6,630 nt of DNA, taken from NCBI GenBank assembly GCA_018656855.1, contig JABHYP010000035.1:1-6630 (forward strand), read 5' to 3'. The notes under the pieces were generated by a model that made no database searches, was not told the origin of the DNA, and saw only the letters and a program-made list of their open reading frames with translations. Position 1 is the stretch's first letter, and every line of letters starts with the position of its first letter. Shown here in pieces: positions 1-6,382 of the stretch. Both the position numbers and the translations under genes were made by a program. The stretch comes from Candidatus Latescibacterota bacterium (GTDB lineage: Bacteria > Latescibacterota > Latescibacteria > Latescibacterales > Latescibacteraceae).

Positions 1-2292
1 ATCCGCTAGCCCCTTACGTGAACCATGCGTTGAAATAAAGTATTCGAGCACACTGAGTCCTTCGACGAAGTTTGCTGTAATCGGTGTCTCAATAAAATCA
101 CCATATCCACCGGTAACTTTCTTCTGCGGTTTCTGCATAAGTCCGCGCATTCCGGCAAGCTGCTTAATCTGGTCTTTCGAACCGCGCGCACCCGAGTCTG
201 CCATTACAAACAGAGGATTAAATCCGTCGTCAGCTTTCCTCAATGACTCAAACACAGTTTCAGCAACCCTGGCAGTGGTGTGAGACCATTCGTCAATGAT
301 CTGGTTTGCACGTTCACCGTCACTTATTACTCCGGTTTCGTATTTTTCACGTATATCGCTGACTTTCCTGGATGCTTTATCAACCAAATTGTACTTTTCT
401 TTAGGGATGATAACATCTTTGATACCGATGGAAATACCTGAATAGGTGGCATACCTGAAACCAAGTTTCTTGATATCATCAAGAAATACGACAGTATCCT
501 GTCTCCCATTCAAGCGGAATGAATCACCTACGATTTTTTTTAGGCTTCCGGCATCTATTGTCCTGTTAATAAATGATATGCCCGGAGGCAAAACATCATT
601 GAAAAAGATTCGGCCTACTGTTGTATCAATTATTGTGCCATCTATACGGATTTTTACTTTAGAGTTAAGGCTTATCAAATTACTTCCAAATGCCAGTTTT
701 GCTTCTTCGGGATTAGAGAACATCTTCCCCTCTCCACGTGTATCTTTAGACATTTTTGTAAGGTAATAACACCCGAGGATAATACACTGAGGCTTGTCAA
801 CCACTATCGGTTTTCCAGATGCAGGTGAAAGAATATTATTGCTGGCAAGCATCAGAACATTCGCCTCAATCTGCGCTTCAAACGACAGTGGAAGGTGGAC
901 GGCAATCTGGTCGCCGTCAAAATCGGCATTAAAAGCTGCGCACACAAGTGGATGAAGCTGTAGCGCCTTGCCCTCGATAAGTACCGGTAAAAACGCCTGT
1001 ATACCAAGCCTGTGAAGCGTCGGGGCACGGTTCAGGAGAATAAAATGATCTTTGCACAGATCTTCAAGTATATCCCACACTTCTGGGGAAGAGCGCTCAA
1101 CAAGTTTTTTGGCATGCTTTATTGTGACCTTGTCGTCGCGCCGATTGAATTCCCTGATTATGAACGGCTTGAAGAGTTCTATCGCCATGGTTTTCGGAAG
1201 CCCGCACTCGTGAATCTTCAACTCAGGTCCGACTACAATAACCGAACGTCCGGAATAATCCACACGCTTACCGAGAAGATTCTGGCGGAACCGCCCCTGT
1301 TTACCCTTCAACAGGTCAGAAAGGCTTTTGAGTGCACGGTTCCCGTCACCCCTTACCGCACGTGTACGCCTGCCGTTATCGAAAAGTGCATCCACAGCTT
1401 CCTGGAGCATGCGTTTTTCATTTCTGAGGATAACATCAGGCGCCTTTATCTCGATCAGTTTTTTCAAACGGTTGTTACGATTAATGACTCTCCTGTACAG
1501 GTCGTTCAGATCGGATGTTGCAAAACGCCCTCCCTCAAGGGGAACAAGCGGTCGCAAATCAGGAGGAATGACAGGTATTACCTCCAGAATCATCCACTGG
1601 GGTTTGTTATTTGATTGACGGAACGCCTCAACAACTTTGAGTCTTTTCAGAGCTTCCTGCTTGAGTTGTTGTGAGGTCTCAATCTTTACTTTTGCGCGAA
1701 GATCAGCCGACAGTTCAGGAATATCCATCGTGCTTAAAAACTCCTTCACCGCACTAGCGCCCATTCCAACGCGAAAGGTAAGACCCTGTTCCTCAAGTTC
1801 ATTGTATTCATCTTCTGAAATTATCTCGCCAATATCTTTGCCTGTGTCGCCAGGATCGAGGACGAGATACGCCTCATAGTAAATAACTTTCTCTATCTTG
1901 CGCACACTAATACCACACAGGTACGCTATACGTGAAGGCAGGCTCTTCAGGTACCAGATATGAGTCACGGGGACGGCAAGCTCGATATGTCCCATGCGCT
2001 CACGCCGTACTCTCGCCTGGGTCACTTCAACTCCGCACCGGTCACAAACGACACCGCGAAAACGTATGCGTTTGTATTTACCGCACTGGCATTCCCAATC
2101 CCTGACAGGGCCGAAAATTCTCTCGCAAAAAAGCCCATCCCGTTCCGGTTTAAACGAGCGGTAGTTAATTGTTTCGGGCTTTGTTACCTCGCCATATGAC
2201 CAGTCACGTATTTTTTCAGGCGATGCAAGTTGAATGCGAATAGCATTAAAATCTGTCTTTTTCCTGAATGTAGTCTGTTTGGGGCCGTTCAC
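1..2292 (-). CDS. rpoC: DNA-directed RNA polymerase subunit beta' (5' part; C-terminal part beyond the window)
   Basis: This is the beta' subunit, which carries the catalytic magnesium of RNA polymerase and with beta forms the DNA- and RNA-binding cleft. The frame is open to the left edge and gives about 764 residues of a protein usually 1350-1450 long. Numbered from the GTG start, the N-terminal zinc finger has C68, C70, C83 and C86 with the same spacing as E. coli C70/C72/C85/C88. The switch and lid region follows, with RQNLLGKRVDYSGRS (R343, R349), then NRAPTLHR (N421-R422) and the catalytic NADFDGD loop with D457, D459 and D461. MADSGARGS starts at residue 697. The window ends at GSRKGLAD, inside the bridge helix, so the trigger loop and second zinc site lie outside. 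It follows rpoB after a 121-bp spacer and is probably cotranscribed with it. The sequence HFILLNRAP replaces the usual HPVLLNRAP. Identity is certain; only the start is open to question, with ATG at 2298 as the alternative. Confidence 0.98.
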   Translation of the reverse strand, partial: MNGPKQTTFRKKTDFNAIRIQLASPEKIRDWSYGEVTKPETINYRSFKPERDGLFCERIFGPVRDWECQCGKYKRIRFRGVVCDRCGVEVTQARVRRERMGHIELAVPVTHIWYLKSLPSRIAYLCGISVRKIEKVIYYEAYLVLDPGDTGKDIGEIISEDEYNELEEQGLTFRVGMGASAVKEFLSTMDIPELSADLRAKVKIETSQQLKQEALKRLKVVEAFRQSNNKPQWMILEVIPVIPPDLRPLVPLEGGRFATSDLNDLYRRVINRNNRLKKLIEIKAPDVILRNEKRMLQEAVDALFDNGRRTRAVRGDGNRALKSLSDLLKGKQGRFRQNLLGKRVDYSGRSVIVVGPELKIHECGLPKTMAIELFKPFIIREFNRRDDKVTIKHAKKLVERSSPEVWDILEDLCKDHFILLNRAPTLHRLGIQAFLPVLIEGKALQLHPLVCAAFNADFDGDQIAVHLPLSFEAQIEANVLMLASNNILSPASGKPIVVDKPQCIILGCYYLTKMSKDTRGEGKMFSNPEEAKLAFGSNLISLNSKVKIRIDGTIIDTTVGRIFFNDVLPPGISFINRTIDAGSLKKIVGDSFRLNGRQDTVVFLDDIKKLGFRYATYSGISIGIKDVIIPKEKYNLVDKASRKVSDIREKYETGVISDGERANQIIDEWSHTTARVAETVFESLRKADDGFNPLFVMADSGARGSKDQIKQLAGMRGLMQKPQKKVTGGYGDFIETPITANFVEGLSVLEYFISTHGSRKGLAD

Positions 2293-2300
2293 TAACATAC

Positions 2301-2306
2301 CCTCCT
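2301..2306 (-). promoter_or_regulatory. Ribosome binding site of rpoC; decides the start codon
   Basis: The minus strand reads AGGAGG, a full match to the anti-Shine-Dalgarno core, and continues GTATGTTAGTG. The ATG at 2298 is only 2 nt beyond AGGAGG, too close for normal initiation. The in-frame GTG at 2292 is 8 nt away, near the optimum. I therefore place the rpoC start at the GTG, which shortens the protein by two residues (Met-Leu). Confidence 0.8.
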
Positions 2307-2308
2307 TC

Positions 2309-2321
2309 GTATCGGAGATAC
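2309..2321 (-). repeat. Short hairpin abutting the rpoC ribosome binding site
   Basis: The transcript strand reads GTATC-TCC-GATAC, a perfect 5-bp stem with a 3-nt loop. Its 3' arm ends two bases before the AGGAGG site. It is short and could be chance. If formed, it would leave the Shine-Dalgarno sequence single-stranded right beside a stacked helix. A regulatory role is inference only. Confidence 0.35.
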
Positions 2322-2333
2322 TCTTTATTAATA

Positions 2334-2344
2334 TGGCCTGGCCA
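2334..2344. repeat. TGGCC-A-GGCCA inverted repeat in the rpoB-rpoC spacer
   Basis: An 11-bp interrupted palindrome, a GC-rich island in an otherwise AT-rich spacer, lies beside a second palindrome, CTTAATTAAG (2345-2354). In RNA the TGG/CCA arms could pair across a 5-nt loop, and a bulged ATTAA/TTAAT extension would make a weak hairpin of about 9 bp. No U-run follows, so it is not an intrinsic terminator. Function is unknown. Confidence 0.35.
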
Positions 2345-2370
2345 CTTAATTAAGTCATAAAGCTAATTTA

Positions 2371-2399
2371 ATATCTTCTCGCTATCCCTTTTAAGATAT
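2371..2399 (-). repeat. Inverted repeat just after the rpoB stop codon
   Basis: The 7-bp arms ATATCTT (2399-2393) and AAGATAT (2377-2371) are perfect complements separated by 15 nt, and they begin 14 nt after the rpoB TGA. The stem is AT-rich and no U-run follows, so it does not look like a Rho-independent terminator. It could be a weak 3'-end or processing structure between the rpoB and rpoC cistrons, or chance. Confidence 0.35.
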
Positions 2400-2413
2400 G
2401 CTACTGGGCAGCG

Positions 2414-5400
2414 TCAACAGACAACCTCGTTGTCTTTGAGAAGCTGGATGTCAAGACCGAGACTCTGGAGTTCTTTTACCAGCACGTTGAAAGACTCTGG
2501 AAGTCCGGGCTCGGGAGAATTTTCACCTTTAACAATTGCTTCGTAAATACGGCTTCGGCCTATCACATCATCACTCTTAACCGTCAGCATTTCCTGGAGA
2601 ATATGTGCCGCTCCATAGGCTTCTAGCGCCCATACTTCCATTTCACCGAAACGCTGTCCGCCAAACTGTGCTTTTCCTCCTAGGGGCTGCTGGGTTACAA
2701 GAGAATATGGGCCGATGCTTCTTGCATGAATCTTGTCAGCCACTAAATGAAGCAGCTTAAGCATATAAATTACACCAACAGTAACCTCGTGTATGAACGG
2801 TTCTCCTGTGCGGCCGTCATAAAGAGTTGTTTTGCCATTCGATGGCAATTTTGCCTTTTCAAGCTCTTCCTGGATTTCATTCCAGCTTGCACCATCAAAA
2901 ACAGGTGTGGAATAATACTTATCAAGCTTCATTCCAGCCCAGCCGAGATGTGTTTCAAGTATCTGTCCCAGGTTCATTCTGGAAGGAACACCAAGGGGGT
3001 TCAACACAATATCAACCGGTGTCCCATCTTCAAGGTAGGGCATATCCTCTTCAGGCACAATCTTGGAAACAACACCTTTATTACCGTGACGACCAGCCAT
3101 TTTGTCACCCACTTGTACTTTTCGCTTACGTGCGATTCTGACCTTTACAAGTTTAGCCATGCCCGGTGAAAGTTCGTCGCCGCGCTGTATTTTTTCGATT
3201 TCACGGTCAAGTTTGTCTTCAAGAAGCCTGAGTTCATTATTGGCTGCAGCAAGATTTTTTTCAGTGCGAATATTAACTTCCTCGTCGGTAGTCCATTTTC
3301 CAGTGGACTGACATTTATCAAAATCAATCGTTGAAAGCACCTTTTTCGTGAACACCTTGCTGGTTTCAACAACTACAGAACCGGAATCGATATTAATGAT
3401 ATCCGAACCGGCTTTGCTCGAATACAGTATCTTTGTTAATACCTTTGTTCGCAGGTCAGAAACCTGTTTGATCTTTGACTGGTATTCATTCTTGACTCCT
3501 TCTATCGCCCCTTTATCGGTCTTCCGGGTTTTTTCGTCGCGTTCCTTACGGGTAAATATACGCGTATCGATAACCACACCCTCTATTCCAGGGGGCACCT
3601 TCAGGGATGCATCTTTCACATCACCAGCCTTTTCACCGAAAATCGCCTTAAGGAGACGTTCTTCGGGCGACAGCTCTGTTTCGCCTTTTGGAGTGACCTT
3701 CCCCACAAGAATATCGCCGGGCTTAATTTCCGCACCCACACGAATAATTCCGTTTTCATCAAGGTCTTTAACAGCCTCCTCTGAAACGTTCGGGAGTTCA
3801 CCGGTAAGCTCTTCTGTACCCCGTTTGGTGTCGCGGATTTCACACTCGAACTCTTCTATATGAAGCGAAGAATACACATCACGTTTTACCAGGTTCTCGC
3901 TGATAACAATAGCGTCCTCGAAGTTATAACCATACCATGGAATAAACGCAACGAAGATATTAGCTCCAAGCGCCAGGTCTCCATGTTCGGTTGCGTGTCC
4001 ATCAGCTATAACATAACCCGGTTCAACCCTGTCGCCGACGCTGACAATAGGTCGCTGGTTGATGCAGGTATCCTGATTGGAGCGTTTAAATTTAGTCAGT
4101 TCGTATACAATGTTGACATCCTGGGTATCGAAAATAGACTCGGGATCGCCAATATTTTCATCCCTCCTGATCACAATACAATCCGAAGAAACGTTTACAA
4201 CAGTACCGCTTACTTCGCTGATAACCATAGCGCCGGAATCAATAGCAACTTTGCGCTCCATTCCCGTGCCAACCCGAGGCGCCTGAGGTTTCATGAGGGG
4301 AACAGCCTGCCGCTGCATGTTGGAACCCATAAGAGCACGATTTGCATCATCATGCTCAAGGAACGGAATAAGTGATGCTGCCGCTCCGACAAGCTGCCTC
4401 GGAGAAACATCCATATATTCCACTTCCTTGGGCAAGGCAACAGGATAATCGCTGCGCTTCCGTGCCCTGACAACATCTCTTGCAAACGCGTTATTGGTTT
4501 TGAGAGGCGCATTTGCTTGAGCGATTGTAAATTTATCTTCAATATCAGCACTAAGGAACTCAATTAGATTGGTAACCTTGCCGTTCTTAACTTTTCTATA
4601 AGGGGTTTCCAGAAAACCGAATTCATTTACCCGTGCGTGAGTTGCCAGGTAAGAAATCAGACCAATATTCGGACCTTCCGGCGTTTCAATGGGGCAGACG
4701 CGACCATAGTGTGTATGGTGCACATCACGCACCTCAAAACCAGCGCGTTCACGTGTAAGGCCCCCGGGACCAAGAGCTGACAAACGCCTTTTATGCGTCA
4801 TCTCCGCAAGAGGGTTGATCTGATCCATAAACTGGCTCAACTGGCTCGACCCGAAAAATGAAGCTATAACCGTAGAAACTGTCCGCGCATTAATCAGGTC
4901 ATGCGGGGTTTTCTTCTTTTCATCATTATGAATACTCATACGTTCTTTAATAGTACGAGCCAGTCGTGAAAGACCCACATTAAACTGGTTCGACAGAAGC
5001 TCACCCACTGAGCGGACGCGTCTGTTACCGAGATGATCGATGTCGTCAGTATAAAACCCCTCGGCTTCCATGCACAAATTAAGCATATAATTGAAAATAG
5101 CTATAAAGTCTTCGCGTGTAAGAACCGTGGGGCAATCCTTGTCGCCCTTTGTATTCAGCCTGTGTTTCAGACGATACCGACCCACATCACCGAGATTATA
5201 CCGTTTCTCGTTGAAAAACATACGCTCGATGAGATTACGGGCGGTTTCGATATTGGGTGGATCACCGGGCCTCAACAGGGTATAAATCCTGTAAAGCGCC
5301 TCTTCATCATTTTTTGTAGGATCTTTTTTAAGCGTATTTTCAAGAACTATTGAGTCTTTATTCGGGTCATAATCTAGAACTTCAAGTTTGAGTACTTTCA

Positions 5401-6211
5401 TTTCACTCAGCTTCTTGATATTTTCCTCTGACAGATAATCGCCAGCTCCGATAACAACTTCTCCGGTCGCCTTGTCTACGACATCTATCATGCAGATCAT
5501 CGCTTCTTCAAGTTTGCCGAGTGGAAGTACATGGGTATTGTAAAAGAGGCGCCAGATGCTTTCATCAGTCGAATATCCGAAAGCTCTCAGTAGCATAGTC
5601 GCAGGGAATTTTCTTTTACGGTCTATATGGGCATACATGATATCATTAATGTCCATTGAAAATTCGACCCAGCTTCCGCGATATGGAATAATTCTGGCAT
5701 TGAATAAAAGCTTGCCGTTCGGATGAGTTTCCTCGCCGAAAAACACACCCGGGGAGCGATGAAGCTGGCTTACTATAACGCGCTCAGCCCCGTTAACAAT
5801 AAACGTGCCAGATTCGGTCATCAATGGAAGTTCACCAAGAAAAACCTGCTGCCTTATCGCCTCTCTGACAACCGTTTGACCGTCACGCTTCTCGAAATAG
5901 TCAAGCCGCAGGGTAGCTTTCAGCGGAGTTGCATATGTCATATCGCGCTCAATACACTCCCTTTTCGAGTATTTGAGCACTCCGACAGAATACTCTTCAA
6001 ACTCAAGGCTCATTGTGTTATGAACATCGCTGATAGGAAAAATGGACTTAAAAACCGCTTGCAGCCCTTGGTTTAAACGTTTTGCGGGCGGCACATCATG
6101 CTGTAGAAAATCTCTGAATGATGAAATTTGAAGGTCGAGCAGATATGGCATTTCTACGACAGTTTTAATCTTTTCAAAGGTCTGTCTTTCTATTCTCTTT
6201 CTATCCTGCAT
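2414..6211 (-). CDS. rpoB: DNA-directed RNA polymerase subunit beta
   Basis: The beta subunit forms one side of the RNA polymerase cleft, binds the RNA product and incoming nucleotide, and is the target of rifampicin. The protein is 1265 residues, full length for the family. In order it shows the N-terminal protrusion and lobe (about 1-400), the rifampicin region GSSQLSQFMDQ...THKRRLSALGPGG (454-483), and RVCPIETPEGPNIG (504-517). GYNFEDA follows with active-site acidic residues E765 and D766 (E. coli E813/D814), then the flap with PKGETELSPEERLLKAIFGEKAGDVKD. An insertion of about 120 residues spans 887-1010. Next come GDKMAGRHGNKG with lysines K1037 and K1045 (E. coli K1065/K1073), and a C-terminal clamp with H1162 and QQPLGGKAQFGGQRFGEMEVWALEAYG. 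The stop is TGA. An ATG 36 bp further upstream (6247) is in frame but would place the ribosome binding site inside the gene, so the ATG at 6211 is preferred. It lies between rplL and rpoC in the standard order. Confidence 0.99.
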   Translation of the reverse strand: MQDRKRIERQTFEKIKTVVEMPYLLDLQISSFRDFLQHDVPPAKRLNQGLQAVFKSIFPISDVHNTMSLEFEEYSVGVLKYSKRECIERDMTYATPLKATLRLDYFEKRDGQTVVREAIRQQVFLGELPLMTESGTFIVNGAERVIVSQLHRSPGVFFGEETHPNGKLLFNARIIPYRGSWVEFSMDINDIMYAHIDRKRKFPATMLLRAFGYSTDESIWRLFYNTHVLPLGKLEEAMICMIDVVDKATGEVVIGAGDYLSEENIKKLSEMKVLKLEVLDYDPNKDSIVLENTLKKDPTKNDEEALYRIYTLLRPGDPPNIETARNLIERMFFNEKRYNLGDVGRYRLKHRLNTKGDKDCPTVLTREDFIAIFNYMLNLCMEAEGFYTDDIDHLGNRRVRSVGELLSNQFNVGLSRLARTIKERMSIHNDEKKKTPHDLINARTVSTVIASFFGSSQLSQFMDQINPLAEMTHKRRLSALGPGGLTRERAGFEVRDVHHTHYGRVCPIETPEGPNIGLISYLATHARVNEFGFLETPYRKVKNGKVTNLIEFLSADIEDKFTIAQANAPLKTNNAFARDVVRARKRSDYPVALPKEVEYMDVSPRQLVGAAASLIPFLEHDDANRALMGSNMQRQAVPLMKPQAPRVGTGMERKVAIDSGAMVISEVSGTVVNVSSDCIVIRRDENIGDPESIFDTQDVNIVYELTKFKRSNQDTCINQRPIVSVGDRVEPGYVIADGHATEHGDLALGANIFVAFIPWYGYNFEDAIVISENLVKRDVYSSLHIEEFECEIRDTKRGTEELTGELPNVSEEAVKDLDENGIIRVGAEIKPGDILVGKVTPKGETELSPEERLLKAIFGEKAGDVKDASLKVPPGIEGVVIDTRIFTRKERDEKTRKTDKGAIEGVKNEYQSKIKQVSDLRTKVLTKILYSSKAGSDIINIDSGSVVVETSKVFTKKVLSTIDFDKCQSTGKWTTDEEVNIRTEKNLAAANNELRLLEDKLDREIEKIQRGDELSPGMAKLVKVRIARKRKVQVGDKMAGRHGNKGVVSKIVPEEDMPYLEDGTPVDIVLNPLGVPSRMNLGQILETHLGWAGMKLDKYYSTPVFDGASWNEIQEELEKAKLPSNGKTTLYDGRTGEPFIHEVTVGVIYMLKLLHLVADKIHARSIGPYSLVTQQPLGGKAQFGGQRFGEMEVWALEAYGAAHILQEMLTVKSDDVIGRSRIYEAIVKGENSPEPGLPESFNVLVKELQSLGLDIQLLKDNEVVC

Positions 6212-6220
6212 TATACAACA

Positions 6221-6229
6221 CTCCCTCCC
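6221..6229 (-). promoter_or_regulatory. Ribosome binding site of rpoB; decides the start codon
   Basis: The minus strand reads GGGAGGGAG, then nine bases, TGTTGTATA, before the ATG at 6211. The GGGAG core at the 3' end of this purine tract gives acceptable spacing to that ATG. The protein from there begins MQDRKRIERQTFEKI, a typical RpoB opening. The upstream in-frame ATG at 6247 has no comparable purine-rich site visible before it. Confidence 0.75.
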
Positions 6230-6264
6230 AAAAAAGGAAAGTTCCAATTATTCATTCTAAGTCA

Positions 6265-6292
6265 CAGTCTGGATTTTAGAAATCCAAGACCG
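6265..6292 (-). ncRNA. Predicted mRNA hairpin 2 of the rplL-rpoB spacer
   Basis: The transcript strand folds as CGGTCT / AGACTG (6 bp with one G-U), a single bulged U, GGATTT / AAATCC (6 bp), and a CUA loop. That gives about 12 pairs in 28 nt. It lies two bases after hairpin 1. No U-run follows, so a terminator is unlikely; an RNA processing or stability element is plausible. The structure is read by eye and no folding energy was calculated. Confidence 0.55.
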
Positions 6293-6294
6293 AG

Positions 6295-6329
6295 TTTAAC
6301 ATAAGAAACCAATATCGGTTCCTGTTAAA
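6295..6329 (-). ncRNA. Predicted mRNA hairpin 1 of the rplL-rpoB spacer
   Basis: The transcript strand pairs TTTAACA with TGTTAAA (7 bp), then after a 3-nt bulge (UUA) on the 3' side pairs GGAACC with GGTTTC (6 bp, one G-U). The loop is GAUAUU. This makes 13 pairs in 35 nt. The minus-strand sequence after it is CTCGG, not a U-run, so it is not a terminator for the operon. On the plus strand the same inverted repeat is followed by GG and TTTTTT, so it could stop antisense transcription. E. coli has an attenuator and an RNase III site in the equivalent gap; a similar role here is inferred from position. Confidence 0.55.
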
Positions 6330-6337
6330 GGTTTTTT

Positions 6338-6369
6338 ACTGTAATACGAATGAACTGTAATACGAATGA
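6338..6369. repeat. Perfect 16-bp tandem duplication
   Basis: ACTGTAATACGAATGA occurs twice head to tail (6338-6353 and 6354-6369) without a mismatch, just after the rplL stop codon in the transcribed direction. Complete identity suggests a recent slippage duplication. Each copy contains GAATGA, whose transcript form can pair with a matching stretch near 6249-6257. No known function. Confidence 0.9.
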
Positions 6370-6382
6370 ATAGAAAGAAGTG

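Noticed and set aside
1012..1614. A 200-codon plus-strand open frame antisense to rpoC
   Set aside because: It lies wholly within the highly conserved rpoC coding region, has no recognisable domain or convincing ribosome binding site, and its sequence follows from the codon pattern of the opposite strand.
3348..4375. Two neighbouring plus-strand open frames of 171 codons each, antisense to rpoB
   Set aside because: Both overlap fully conserved RpoB sequence. Their translations are Ser/Arg/Ile-rich and low in information, as expected of antisense shadows.
6210..6215. A TATAAT match on the minus strand at the rpoB start codon, as a -10 box
   Set aside because: It overlaps the start codon, and the nearest -35-like element (TTGGAA) is about 26 nt away, too far for a normal promoter.
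6212..6247. A 12-residue N-terminal extension of rpoB from an ATG at 6247
   Set aside because: The extension would translate through the GGGAGGGAG ribosome binding site, and the peptide MELSFFGRECCI does not resemble RpoB N-termini. The ATG at 6211 fits better.
6295..6337. Hairpin plus T-run as an intrinsic terminator between rplL and rpoB
   Set aside because: The T-run is on the plus strand only. In the direction of the operon it is an A-run before the hairpin, so it cannot end rplL transcription by the standard mechanism.
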